Shown here piece after piece: positions 1 through 7,825 of a stretch of DNA of 24,136 nucleotides. Location: contig USFD01000049.1 in the NCBI GenBank assembly GCA_900553885.1, positions 1 to 24,136 of the forward strand. Direction: 5' to 3'. The number at the start of each line of letters is the position of its first letter. The stretch's first letter is position 1. The stretch is from an uncultured Ruminococcus sp. Its GTDB lineage: Bacteria; Bacillota; Clostridia; Lachnospirales; Lachnospiraceae. The position numbers and the translations under genes were made by a program. The notes under the pieces were generated by a model. The model was not told where the DNA came from. It ran no database searches and was given only the letters and a program-made list of their open reading frames with translations.

Positions 1-131
1 TCCGGCACCATACCCGGACTCCCCGGCGGACGCTTCTACACCCACAAATTCAAATTTTACACTTTAATTCGGCAAAGTATTATGATATACTGAAAAAAGA
101 CGAATGTTTAGTCGAAGGAGGTAGTTTGAAC
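1..131. other. Window-edge leader, possible tail of an upstream gene
   Basis: The first ~40 bases are clearly more GC-rich than the AT-rich stretch that follows, which would fit the end of a coding region. Frame 2 is open from the edge to a TAA at 65-67 and frame 1 is open to a TGA at 91-93. Either could be the last residues of an upstream gene, but neither peptide is recognisable. The AT-rich remainder carries the predicted promoter and ribosome binding site of the first ligase gene. I cannot decide whether a gene really ends here. Confidence 0.3.
83..91 (+). promoter_or_regulatory. Extended -10 promoter of the aryl-acetate operon
   Basis: The sequence TGATATACT at 83-91 is an extended -10 element (TGn followed by TATACT). 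The best-spaced upstream hexamer, TTTAAT at 63-68 with a 17-base spacer, is a poor -35, so activity would rest on the extended -10. Transcription would start near 98, giving a short leader before the ATG at 132. It is the only promoter-like sequence found ahead of the six-gene operon. Confidence 0.45.
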
Positions 132-1442
132 ATGATATGGGCAAAGGAGGAAACTCTGCCGAGAAGCGAGATCGAAGCGATTCAGCTTGCAAAACTCAAA
201 GAAACGGTCCGCTATATTTACGACCGGGTAAAACCATACCGCAGGAAGATGGATGCGGCAGGCGTCAGACCGGAAGATATAAAGACATTAGATGATCTGC
301 GCAGGATGCCTTTTACATATAAAACAGATTTCCGGGATAATTACCCGGATGGCCTTTTTGCAGTGGATAAAAAAGAAATTGTGCGGTATCATGCCAGTTC
401 CGGAACAACAGGCAAACCGACTGTGGTAGGATATACAAAGAATGATCTGGATATGTGGCTGAATAACGTGGCAAGGCTGGCCTGTATGGGAGGAGCCACA
501 GCGAACGATGTGGCTCAGATTTCATTTGGATACGGCACTTTTACCGGAGCTCTTGGACTTCACGGCGGCCTGGAGAAGATCGGGGCGTCTGTAATTCCCA
601 TGTCATCCGGAAATACAAACAAGCAGATAATGTTTCTTCAGGATATGGGTGTAACTCTGCTGGTTGCTACGCCGTCCTATGCGCTGCATCTGGGCGAGGA
701 GGTAAGGAAGAGAGGGATTGATCCCACAAAGGATCTGAAGCTTCATATCGGTCTGTTCGGCGGTGAAGGAATGACAGAGCCCATGCGGGATGAAATGCAT
801 AAAGTCTGGGGCGATCAGTTCGTCTGTACCCAGAACTACGGCATGAGCGAACTGTGCGGACCCGGTGTGGCCGGAGAGTGTACGGAACTGTGCGGAATGC
901 ACATAAATGAAGACTGGTTCATTCCGGAGATCATCAATCCGGAAACAGAGGAGGTGCTTCCTCCGGGAGAGCTGGGAGAACTTGTAGTGACCTGCCTGGG
1001 CAAGGAAGCCCTGCCGCTGGTAAGGTACCGTACCGGTGATCTGACAAGGCTGATGTACGAACCGTGTAAATGCGGAAGGACCACCTGCAGAATGGAAAAC
1101 CTTTCCGGACGTGCGGACGACATGCTTGTTATCCGCGGCGTAAACGTCTTCCCGACACAGATTGAAGAGGTTCTGCTTAAGATTGATGAGATCGGACCTC
1201 ACTACGAGATCCTTGTGGAGAGAAAGAACCGTCTGGATGTGATGACAATTACGGTAGAGCTGATTGATGACAGGCTGCTTGACAGCTATTCGAAACTCAG
1301 TGAGCTGGAAGGAAGAATTAAGGCTGCGCTGAAGGCACAGCTTGGACTGGCAACACAGCTGAAACTGGTTGCCCCGAATTCCCTTCAGCGATTTGAAGGA
1401 AAGGCAAAGAGAGTAACAGATTTACGAAAGGATGGACTGTGA
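132..1442 (+). CDS. paaK: Phenylacetate-CoA ligase (AMP-forming), first copy
   Basis: Predicted 436-residue cytosolic enzyme of the ANL adenylate-forming superfamily. The family joins CoA to an aryl acetate with ATP going to AMP and PPi. The phosphate-binding loop SSGTTGKPT lies at residues 89-97, followed by YGMSELCGPG, the adenylate-binding LVRYRTGDLT, a Cys pair CKCGR, and the C-terminal GRADDMLVIRGVNVFP; a lysine in RFEGKAKR near the end is the likely catalytic Lys. Length matches the family. I chose ATG 132 because AGGAGG at 116-121 is well spaced from it; an in-frame TTG at 126 is possible but too close. It is followed one base later by iorA, so translation is probably coupled. Substrate could be phenylacetate, indoleacetate or p-hydroxyphenylacetate; the sequence does not say which. 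Confidence 0.93.
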   Translation: MIWAKEETLPRSEIEAIQLAKLKETVRYIYDRVKPYRRKMDAAGVRPEDIKTLDDLRRMPFTYKTDFRDNYPDGLFAVDKKEIVRYHASSGTTGKPTVVGYTKNDLDMWLNNVARLACMGGATANDVAQISFGYGTFTGALGLHGGLEKIGASVIPMSSGNTNKQIMFLQDMGVTLLVATPSYALHLGEEVRKRGIDPTKDLKLHIGLFGGEGMTEPMRDEMHKVWGDQFVCTQNYGMSELCGPGVAGECTELCGMHINEDWFIPEIINPETEEVLPPGELGELVVTCLGKEALPLVRYRTGDLTRLMYEPCKCGRTTCRMENLSGRADDMLVIRGVNVFPTQIEEVLLKIDEIGPHYEILVERKNRLDVMTITVELIDDRLLDSYSKLSELEGRIKAALKAQLGLATQLKLVAPNSLQRFEGKAKRVTDLRKDGL

Positions 1443-1443
1443 T

Positions 1444-3189
1444 ATGGCAGAAAAAGTAATTATGCTTGGCAATGAGGCGATTGCCAGAGGAGCATACGAA
1501 GCGGGGGTAAAAGTCTCTTCCGCATATCCCGGCACACCCAGTACCGAGATCAGTGAATATCTTGTTCAGTACAGGGACGACGTGTATGAAGAATGGGCGC
1601 CCAATGAGAAAGTGGCTACAGAGGTGGCGGTTGGCGCCAGCCTGGCGGGAGTCCGGGCTATGGCCTGTATGAAGCATGTAGGTCTGAACGTGGCGGCGGA
1701 TCCTCTTTATTCTGTATCCTACATGGGAGTCAACGGAGGACTTGTCCTTGTAGTGGCAGATGATCCGGGACTTTACAGCTCCCAGAACGAACAGGATACA
1801 AGGATGGTGGCAAGAGCGGCACAGATACCGGTTATTGAGCCTTCTGACAGCGCAGAGGCGAAAGATTTCTTTAAAATCGCCTTTGAACTGAGCGAGCAGT
1901 TTGACCGCCCCTTTATTTTCCGCACAACGACCAGACTGGCTCATTCCCAGGGACTGGTGGAACTGAAAGAGCGTGTGGAACCGGAAGATAAACCGTATGA
2001 GAAAAATGTCCGGAAAAATGTTATGATGCCGGGCAACGCCAAATTCCGTCATATTGAGATTGAAAAGCGGAACAATGAACTTGCCGAGGCGGCAAACACA
2101 CTGCCGATTAATACTGTTGAAATGAATGATACAAAAATCGGCGTTATTACAAGCGGAATCCCTTATCAGTATGTAAAGGAAGCGCTTCCGGAAGCTTCTG
2201 TGCTGAAGCTGGGCATGGTTAATCCGCTGCCGAGAAAGCTGATCGAAGAATTCGCATCAAAAGTAGAGAAGCTGTATATTGTAGAGGAACTGGATCCGGT
2301 GATCGAAGAACAGGTAAAATCCTGGGGAATCCAGGCGACCGGCAAGGAGATCTTAACTGTTCAGGGCGAGTACAGCGCCAATATGCTCCGGGAGGCTATT
2401 TTAAAAGAAAAACTGGATATTAAGGCTCCGGCCGAGGCGCCGGGAAGACCGCCGATCCTCTGCCCGGGATGTCCGCACCGCAGCGTATTCTATGTACTGA
2501 ACAAACTGAAAATGCATGCGGCAGGCGATATCGGCTGCTACACACTGGGAGCGGTTGCCCCCCTGAGCGTAATTGATACAACTATGTGTATGGGATCCAG
2601 TATTTCCACGCTTCATGGAATGGAAAAAGCAAAAGGAAAAGAATATATCAAGAACTGGGTGGCTGTGATCGGTGATTCTACGTTCCTTCATACCGGAGTT
2701 AACTCTCTGATGAATATGGTATATAACAACGCAACAGGCACTGTGATTATTATGGATAATTCTACAACCGGAATGACCGGCCACCAGGATCACGCTGCAA
2801 CCGGAAAAACCCTGCAGGGAGATCCTACATATGCCATTAATATTCCGGCACTCTGCCGGGCAATGGGCGTGAAGAACGTATACGAGGTCAATGCCTTTGA
2901 TCTGCCGCTTCTGGAGAAAACGGTCAAAGAGGAGACAGCGAAAGACGAAGTGTCCGTGATTATTACAAAGACTCCCTGTGTTCTTCTGGATAAGAGAAAG
3001 AAACCTCTTTACATTGCCCATGAAGACAAATGTAAAAAGTGCGGCATGTGCATGAAACCGGGATGCCCGGCCATGACGAAAAACGCTGATGGAACAATTC
3101 ACATTGACGATACAATGTGCACCGGCTGCGGACTGTGCGAGTCACTGTGCAAATTCGGAGCGATTGAGCTTGTAAAGGAGGGGGAGTAA
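1444..3189 (+). CDS. iorA: Indolepyruvate:ferredoxin oxidoreductase, alpha subunit
   Basis: Predicted 581-residue catalytic subunit. With IorB it oxidatively decarboxylates aryl pyruvates to aryl-acetyl-CoA, using thiamine diphosphate and reducing ferredoxin. The N-terminal half is the pyruvate:ferredoxin oxidoreductase-like domain. CPGCPHR opens the C-terminal TPP-binding part, which contains GDIGCYTLG and a GDS...NN-type TPP/metal motif. Two ferredoxin-type clusters end the protein: Cys530, 533, 536, 541 (CX2CX2CX4CP) and Cys559, 562, 565, 569 (CX2CX2CX3C). ATG 1444 is preferred over the in-frame ATG at 1432, which lies inside paaK; AAGG at 1428-1431 precedes it. Start is one base after the paaK stop and iorB begins one base after this stop, so the three genes form a tight operon. 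Confidence 0.95.
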   Translation: MAEKVIMLGNEAIARGAYEAGVKVSSAYPGTPSTEISEYLVQYRDDVYEEWAPNEKVATEVAVGASLAGVRAMACMKHVGLNVAADPLYSVSYMGVNGGLVLVVADDPGLYSSQNEQDTRMVARAAQIPVIEPSDSAEAKDFFKIAFELSEQFDRPFIFRTTTRLAHSQGLVELKERVEPEDKPYEKNVRKNVMMPGNAKFRHIEIEKRNNELAEAANTLPINTVEMNDTKIGVITSGIPYQYVKEALPEASVLKLGMVNPLPRKLIEEFASKVEKLYIVEELDPVIEEQVKSWGIQATGKEILTVQGEYSANMLREAILKEKLDIKAPAEAPGRPPILCPGCPHRSVFYVLNKLKMHAAGDIGCYTLGAVAPLSVIDTTMCMGSSISTLHGMEKAKGKEYIKNWVAVIGDSTFLHTGVNSLMNMVYNNATGTVIIMDNSTTGMTGHQDHAATGKTLQGDPTYAINIPALCRAMGVKNVYEVNAFDLPLLEKTVKEETAKDEVSVIITKTPCVLLDKRKKPLYIAHEDKCKKCGMCMKPGCPAMTKNADGTIHIDDTMCTGCGLCESLCKFGAIELVKEGE

Positions 3190-3190
3190 G

Positions 3191-3760
3191 ATGGCAGTAA
3201 AAAATATTATGATTGTCGGCGTAGGCGGACAGGGAACCCTTCTGACCAGCAGAATCCTGGGCGGACTCACTATTGCGGGAGGATATGATGTAAAACTTTC
3301 CGAGGTTCATGGAATGGCACAGAGAGGCGGAAGTGTTGTAACCTTTGTCCGTTACGGAGACAAGGTTGCAGAACCTATTGTAGAAGAAGGCCAGGCAGAT
3401 GTGATTATCGCCTTTGAGCGTCTGGAAGCGCTGCGGTACGCACATTTCCTGAAAAAGGACGGTGTGCTGATTGTAAATGACTGGCGCATTGACCCCATGC
3501 CGGTAGTGATCGGAGCAGCGCAGTATCCGGAACATATTCTGGAAGATCTGGAAAAAGAGTACAAGGTGTACCGGGTAGATGCCACAGAGGAGTCAAAAAA
3601 ACTGGGGAACCCGAAAGTATTCAACCTGATTGTGCTGGGGGTTGCCGCGCAGCATATGGACTTTACAAAAGAACAGTGGTACGAGGTAATTGAAAAAACC
3701 GTACCGCCGAAAACAATAGAGATTAACAAAAAGGCATTTGACGTAGGCTACACTCTTTAA
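3191..3760 (+). CDS. iorB: Indolepyruvate:ferredoxin oxidoreductase, beta subunit
   Basis: Predicted 189-residue partner of IorA, corresponding to the gamma-type domain of 2-oxoacid:ferredoxin oxidoreductases. The N-terminal GVGGQGTLLTSRIL glycine-rich motif and the LSEVHGMAQRGGSVVTFVR segment are hallmarks of the family. Length is typical (about 190-200 residues). A strong AAGGAGGG site lies inside the 3' end of iorA, with the ATG one base after the iorA stop. Reduced ferredoxin from this enzyme would feed the cell's anaerobic redox pool. Confidence 0.95.
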   Translation: MAVKNIMIVGVGGQGTLLTSRILGGLTIAGGYDVKLSEVHGMAQRGGSVVTFVRYGDKVAEPIVEEGQADVIIAFERLEALRYAHFLKKDGVLIVNDWRIDPMPVVIGAAQYPEHILEDLEKEYKVYRVDATEESKKLGNPKVFNLIVLGVAAQHMDFTKEQWYEVIEKTVPPKTIEINKKAFDVGYTL

Positions 3761-3798
3761 GAGTGCCTGAATAAAGAGCAAGAAAGGCGGTGATATCA

Positions 3799-4218
3799 GT
3801 GATCAAACAGATATCGGTATTTGTTGAAAACCAGCCGGGAAGCATGATGCGGGTGACTTCTGTGCTGACAGAGTCCCACGTCAATATCCGTGCGATCTCA
3901 ACGTTTGATACGCCGGAGTTCGGTATCCTCCGTCTGGTGGTCGATGATCCGGCAAAAGCAAAAGAAAGCCTGACTCAGAAGGGATTTGTAACAAGAGTAA
4001 ATGATGTGATTGGGGCAGAACTGAAAGATGAAAAGGGCAATCTGAACCAGATGCTCAAAATTCTTGCCGACGGTGAGATTAATGTAAACTATATTTACTC
4101 TTTTGTCATCCGGGAGGAAAAGGCGCCGGTTATTGTGTTCCACACAGATGATTTTCAGAAAGCAGAACAGGTTTTAAAAAATGCGGAAGTAAAACTGGTG
4201 GAAGAGTCTGAGCTGTAA
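3799..4218 (+). CDS. Double ACT-domain amino-acid-binding protein, first copy
   Basis: Small 139-residue protein made of two consecutive ACT folds (about residues 1-68 and 70-139). The first opens with IKQISVFVENQPGSMMRVTSVL, the standard beta-alpha ACT start with its Pro-Gly turn; the second begins near the KGNLNQMLKIL helix. ACT domains bind small ligands, usually amino acids. There is no attached enzyme, so a regulatory or ligand-sensing role for the Ior/ligase pathway is an inference from position. The start is taken as GTG 3799, which has AAAGGCGG at 3783-3790 at good spacing and gives the usual family N-terminus; a GTG at 3790 sits inside that site. It is paralogous to the protein at 5650. 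Confidence 0.85.
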   Translation: MIKQISVFVENQPGSMMRVTSVLTESHVNIRAISTFDTPEFGILRLVVDDPAKAKESLTQKGFVTRVNDVIGAELKDEKGNLNQMLKILADGEINVNYIYSFVIREEKAPVIVFHTDDFQKAEQVLKNAEVKLVEESEL

Positions 4219-4246
4219 AAGAGCCTGTACCCGGGAGGAAGCAGGG

Positions 4247-4276
4247 GGCAGATTTTATACCATTTTGCAGTCTGCC
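4247..4276 (+). other. Intercistronic hairpin between ACT and second ligase gene
   Basis: GGCAGATT at 4247-4254 can pair with AGTCTGCC at 4269-4276 (8 bp with one G-U pair) around a 14-base loop. An A-rich stretch rather than a T-run follows, so this is not a standard terminator. It may mark mRNA processing or stabilisation between the two halves of the operon. The 83-base gap here is the longest inside the operon. Confidence 0.35.
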
Positions 4277-4301
4277 GCAAAAATATTAAAGGAGAAACAA
4301 A

Positions 4302-5633
4302 ATGGCTGGAGTATCATTAGAAAACTGGGTTGAGCGGATCCGTGATCCGAAAATTGAGTGTATGAGCAGGGACGAGATGGCGGACCTGCAGAGCAGACGC
4401 CTTGTAGATGTAGTGCGCAGGGTGTATGACAATGTTGAATTTTACCGGAAGAAAATGCAGCAGAGAGGGGTGGAGCCCGGAGATATCAAATCTATCGAGG
4501 ATATCGAAAAGCTTCCTTTCACGACAAAAGAAGATCTGAAGAATAATTATCCGTTCGGTCTTCTGGCAATTCCCATGAAAGATGTAGTCCGTGTACAGGG
4601 GACTTCCGGTACAACAGGAAAGCTGACGATTGCGCCTTATTCACAGAAAGACGTTGATGTATGGGGCGAATGCGTGGCCAGAGGTCTTACCATGGCAGGT
4701 CTTACCTCTGAGGACATTATTCATGTATGCTATGGATACGGACTGTTCACAGGCGGTATGGGGCTGGATTTCGGAGCAAAGGCTCTGGGAGCGACCGCAA
4801 TCCCGATGTCAGCGGGAAATACGAAACGGCAGATGATGTGTATGGAGGATCTGGGAGCGACTGCATTTGCGTGTACCCCTTCCTACGCTCTTTACCTGGC
4901 AGAATCTCTGGCAGAGGCAGGTGTGGTAGACCGCCTGAAGCTCAAGGCCGGAATCCACGGGGCAGAGCCCTGGACCGAGGAGATGCGCAAGAAGATCGAG
5001 AGTATTCTGCACATTAACTGTTTCGATATTTATGGACTGTGTGAAGTGACAGGACCCGGCGTTGCCCAGGACTGCATTCACAAAGAAGGACTTCATGTCC
5101 ATGCCGACTATTTCTATCCGGAAGTGCTCAATCCGGCGACTCATGAAAAATGTGCGGACGGAGAGACAGGTGAACTGGTATTCACAACACTTGCAAAAGA
5201 GGCAATGCCTCTGATCCGGTATCGTACAAAAGATCTGACAAGCATTAATCACGCCCCATGCAAATGCGGAAGAACCCTTCCCCGTATCTCCAAGTTTACG
5301 GGAAGAACCGACGATATGAAAGTCATCCGTGGAGTCAACGTATTCCCGACTCAGGTTGAGACCGCGCTTCTGAGCATGGGCGGAGCGGTAGCGCCGCACT
5401 ATCTGATGATTGTAGACAGAGAAGACAATATGGATGTTCTGACTGTTATGGTAGAAGTGGATGAAGCTGTATTCTCAGACGAGATCCGTAAACTGGATGC
5501 CCTGAGAAATAAGATCGCCAGCGTATTAAAGACCGCACTGGGCGTATCTGTACGAGTGAAGCTGGTTGAGCCGAAATCAATCCAGAGAAGCGAGGGCAAG
5601 GCTGTCCGCGTGATCGACAACAGAAAACTGTAA
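4302..5633 (+). CDS. paaK: Phenylacetate-CoA ligase (AMP-forming), second copy
   Basis: Predicted 443-residue AMP-forming aryl-acetate:CoA ligase, clearly paralogous to the protein at 132-1442. Motifs in order: GTSGTTGKLT phosphate-binding loop at residues 100-109, YGLCEVTGPG, LIRYRTKDLT, CKCGR, GRTDDMKVIRGVNVFP and, at the C-terminus, RSEGKAVR with the likely catalytic Lys. AAAGGAG just upstream of ATG 4302 fits a normal start. Compared with the first copy, residues around the acyl pocket differ (for example SELCGPG against CEVTGPG). The two copies may therefore prefer different arylacetates; that is inference only. It is followed 16 bases later by another ACT gene, repeating the ligase-ACT pairing. 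Confidence 0.93.
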   Translation: MAGVSLENWVERIRDPKIECMSRDEMADLQSRRLVDVVRRVYDNVEFYRKKMQQRGVEPGDIKSIEDIEKLPFTTKEDLKNNYPFGLLAIPMKDVVRVQGTSGTTGKLTIAPYSQKDVDVWGECVARGLTMAGLTSEDIIHVCYGYGLFTGGMGLDFGAKALGATAIPMSAGNTKRQMMCMEDLGATAFACTPSYALYLAESLAEAGVVDRLKLKAGIHGAEPWTEEMRKKIESILHINCFDIYGLCEVTGPGVAQDCIHKEGLHVHADYFYPEVLNPATHEKCADGETGELVFTTLAKEAMPLIRYRTKDLTSINHAPCKCGRTLPRISKFTGRTDDMKVIRGVNVFPTQVETALLSMGGAVAPHYLMIVDREDNMDVLTVMVEVDEAVFSDEIRKLDALRNKIASVLKTALGVSVRVKLVEPKSIQRSEGKAVRVIDNRKL

Positions 5634-5649
5634 AAAGGAGGGCGCAGGA

Positions 5650-6093
5650 ATGGGAATCACAATTCAGCAGTTATCGGTTTTTCTTGAAAACCGTCAGGGA
5701 CGACTGGACGAGGTACTGTCCGTCCTTGCAGGGAATGATGTAAATATTGTGGCATTGAGCCTGGCAGATACAACAGAATACGGAATGCTCCGCATGATTG
5801 TGTCTGACCCGAACAAAGGAAAAGCTGTTCTCAGAGAACATGGAATTACAGCTATGCTGACAGACGTGGTAGCGCTCCGTGTTCCCCACGAGACCGGATC
5901 TCTCAGCAAAGCCATGCACCAGATCATGGAAGGAGAGATCAATGTGGAATATATGTATGCCTTTGCAAACGGCGCGGATGCATCGGCGGTTCTCAAATGC
6001 GATGACCCGGCAAGAGTGGTTGACATTTTAAGGGGAAGCGGATTTGACGTATGGGAAGCTCCGGAGGCGTATGTGTCAAACATCAAATTATAA
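5650..6093 (+). CDS. Double ACT-domain amino-acid-binding protein, second copy
   Basis: 147-residue protein with two ACT folds (about residues 1-70 and 72-140). It begins ITIQQLSVFLENRQGRLDEVLSVL, closely resembling the first ACT protein, and the second fold contains the same GEINVxYxYxF pattern. AAGGAGG at 5635-5642 precedes ATG 5650 and overlaps the end of the second ligase gene region. It is the last gene of the operon and lies just ahead of a strong terminator. A regulatory role in aromatic amino-acid metabolism is inferred from context; no catalytic domain is present. Confidence 0.85.
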   Translation: MGITIQQLSVFLENRQGRLDEVLSVLAGNDVNIVALSLADTTEYGMLRMIVSDPNKGKAVLREHGITAMLTDVVALRVPHETGSLSKAMHQIMEGEINVEYMYAFANGADASAVLKCDDPARVVDILRGSGFDVWEAPEAYVSNIKL

Positions 6094-6167
6094 GACTGAA
6101 AAACAGGATAAAGAGCCGCAGCGCGGATTTCTGCCGTTATGAGCAGAAAATTCTGCCTGCGGTATAA

Positions 6168-6220
6168 AAGAAGACAGGCCGGACAAAAAATGTCCAGCCT
6201 GTCTTCTTAATCGTTTTTTT
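6168..6220. terminator. Terminator of the aryl-acetate operon, possibly bidirectional
   Basis: Arms 6168-6185 and 6191-6208 form an 18-bp stem with a single C-A mismatch and a five-A loop. A run of seven T follows at 6214-6220 on the plus strand. On the minus strand the same stem is followed by TTTAT, so it could also stop cold-shock gene transcripts coming the other way. A weaker structure (CCGCAG 6116-6121 with CTGCGG 6157-6162) lies just upstream. Confidence 0.8.
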
Positions 6221-6285
6221 CTGTATTGCTTTTAATCTAAATGCTGTCTGATTTATATAATTAAAAGGTACATTAAAAATTCTGA

Positions 6286-6483
6286 TTAAAGTTTTACTAC
6301 GTTTGTCGCCTGTGGTCCTTTTGCGCCTTCTGTCACATCAAATTCGACAGCCTGGCCTTCTTCTAAGGATTTGAATCCATCCATTACCAGTCCTGAGTAG
6401 TGAACGAAAATATCGTTGCCCTCGGAATCGGAGATGAATCCGTACCCCTTCTGGTTGTTAAACCATTTCACTGTACCTGTCAT
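6286..6483 (-). CDS. Cold-shock domain protein (CspA family)
   Basis: 65-residue single cold-shock domain. It starts MTGTVKWFN and carries both nucleic-acid-binding motifs: RNP1 KGYGFIS at residues 12-18 and RNP2 DIFVHYS at 24-30. Family members bind single-stranded RNA and DNA and act as RNA chaperones. Length is standard. The ATG at 6481-6483 is chosen because GGAGGT (minus strand) lies about seven bases upstream; longer in-frame starts would put that site inside the gene. Transcribed alone from its own promoter, divergently from cysK. Confidence 0.95.
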   Translation of the reverse strand: MTGTVKWFNNQKGYGFISDSEGNDIFVHYSGLVMDGFKSLEEGQAVEFDVTEGAKGPQATNVVKL

Positions 6484-6520
6484 TGTGCATACCTCCATAA
6501 GAAAATAAAAAGTTACTGTC

Positions 6521-6537
6521 CAGATCTTTCCGATCTG
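6521..6537 (-). other. Hairpin in the cold-shock mRNA leader
   Basis: CAGATC and GATCTG form a perfect 6-bp stem with a five-base loop (GGAAA in the minus-strand transcript). It lies in the predicted ~57-base untranslated leader between transcription start and the ribosome binding site. Cold-shock mRNAs often carry structured leaders; whether this one responds to temperature is unknown. Confidence 0.4.
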
Positions 6538-6547
6538 ATACTGTGTC

Positions 6548-6576
6548 AGTGTAGCATGTTTAACAATAAAAGTCAA
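6548..6576 (-). promoter_or_regulatory. Promoter of the cold-shock gene
   Basis: On the minus strand TTGACT (6571-6576) is separated by 17 bases from TACACT (6548-6553), and TGC immediately before it makes an extended -10. This is one of the strongest promoter matches in the window and points straight at the cold-shock gene. Confidence 0.75.
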
Positions 6577-6623
6577 TGAAAAACTTGCCGGTTTCGTAAA
6601 AATATACAAAAAGAATGTGAATG

Positions 6624-6652
6624 TTGTAATTGAGAAGCGGGTAAATTAAAAT
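6624..6652 (+). promoter_or_regulatory. Promoter of the cysteine synthase gene
   Basis: TTGTAA (6624-6629), a 17-base spacer, and TAAAAT (6647-6652). Transcription would start near 6659, leaving a ~58-base leader. I see no T-box or SAM riboswitch pattern in that leader. Confidence 0.5.
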
Positions 6653-6716
6653 AAAGGCGTATCTATCTGCCTTGCAGAAAGAGACATCAGACAGAGACGA
6701 AAGGAGAGGCACAGCA

Positions 6717-7649
6717 TTGAAGATTTATAAAAACATAACTGAATTGATTGGAAGAACCCCTCTGATGGAGGTAACCAATATTGAACAGGAAAAACAGCTT
6801 AAGGCCAGAATACTGATAAAGCTGGAATATTTCAATCCGGCAGGAAGCGTAAAGGACCGTGCTGCGCTCAGCATGATTCAGGAGGCGGAGAAACAGGGAA
6901 AGATCCGCCCGGGCGCGCTGATCATTGAGCCGACCAGCGGAAACACAGGGATCGGTCTGGCGGCGGTGGCCGCGTCAAGAGGATACCGGACGGTGTTTGT
7001 CATGCCGGAGACCATGAGTGTGGAGCGAAGAAAACTTCTGGCCGGTTATGGCGCCCGGATTGTACTGACAGAAGGCAGCAAAGGGATGAGCGGAGCCATA
7101 GCCAGGGCGGAAGAGCTGGCAGCAGAAAATGACAATGCGATTGTTCTGGGACAGTTTGTTAATCCCGCAAATCCGGAAGCGCATTACAGAACGACAGGTC
7201 CCGAGATCTGGGAAGATACAGAGGGAAAGATTGATCTGTTTGTTGCTGGTGTGGGAACCGGCGGAACCATCACCGGAACCGGAAGGTATCTGAAAGAACA
7301 GAAACCGGATCTTAAAGTAATCGCCGTGGAACCGGCAGGCTCTCCCGTTCTCTCCGGAGGAAAAGCAGGCCCTCATGGCCTGATGGGGATAGGAGCCGGA
7401 TTTGTGCCGGAGATTCTGGATACAAAAATCTACGATCGGATCTGTACTGTTGCAGAGGAGGAGGCCTATGCAGCTGCCAGACTTCTTGCGCGCAGAGAGG
7501 GCATACTTACCGGAATAACCTCCGGCGCTGCGCTTCATGCGGCGATTAAGGAGGCTGAGCGCCCGGAAAATGAAGGAAAAACGATTGTTGCTCTGCTTCC
7601 GGACACCGGAGAGCGGTATTTGTCCACTCCTCTGTTTCAGGAAGAATAA
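6717..7649 (+). CDS. cysK: Cysteine synthase (O-acetylserine sulfhydrylase)
   Basis: Predicted 310-residue PLP enzyme making L-cysteine from O-acetylserine and sulfide. The PLP lysine is Lys46 in NPAGSVKDR, the substrate loop is PTSGNTG (about residues 72-78), and GTGGTITGTG binds the PLP phosphate. The C-terminal GITSGAA loop completes the fold. The start is TTG 6717: AAGGAGAGG at 6701-6709 is seven bases upstream and the protein then begins KIYKNITELIGRTPL, as is usual for CysK. The in-frame TTG at 6672 would add 15 unrelated residues. Single-gene unit with its own promoter and terminator. CysK and CysM are hard to separate by eye; the motifs favour CysK. Confidence 0.92.
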   Translation: MKIYKNITELIGRTPLMEVTNIEQEKQLKARILIKLEYFNPAGSVKDRAALSMIQEAEKQGKIRPGALIIEPTSGNTGIGLAAVAASRGYRTVFVMPETMSVERRKLLAGYGARIVLTEGSKGMSGAIARAEELAAENDNAIVLGQFVNPANPEAHYRTTGPEIWEDTEGKIDLFVAGVGTGGTITGTGRYLKEQKPDLKVIAVEPAGSPVLSGGKAGPHGLMGIGAGFVPEILDTKIYDRICTVAEEEAYAAARLLARREGILTGITSGAALHAAIKEAERPENEGKTIVALLPDTGERYLSTPLFQEE

Positions 7650-7674
7650 TCTGTTTCAAAGAAACCGGAACTGA

Positions 7675-7741
7675 GAAAAAAGCAGTCTTTTACATACAGG
7701 CATTGTGTCAGATGGTGCCAGTGTGGAAGGCTGCTTTTTTC
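7675..7741 (+). terminator. Terminator after cysteine synthase
   Basis: Arms 7675-7689 and 7727-7741 pair over 15 bp with one G-U pair, ending in a six-T run. The 37-base loop contains further short complementary stretches. It lies 25 bases after the cysK stop. Confidence 0.75.
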
Positions 7742-7825
7742 GCCGGTAAAGGCTGTTAAATTTTCCCGGGAAGGAAACTTTTTGACGGGATGCACAAATT
7801 CAGAATCGTATTTTTGTAAAGTCTG

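Noticed and set aside
126..131. TTG 126 as the start of the first ligase
   Set aside because: It is only four bases after the AGGAGG site, whereas ATG 132 has acceptable spacing and gives a normal N-terminus.
6653..6716. T-box or SAM riboswitch controlling cysteine synthase
   Set aside because: The leader is only about 58 bases with no T-box signature sequence and no large multi-stem structure.
7782..7814. A second fructose promoter (TTGACG at 7782)
   Set aside because: No acceptable -10 lies at 16-18 bases; the nearest TATTTT is 21 bases away.
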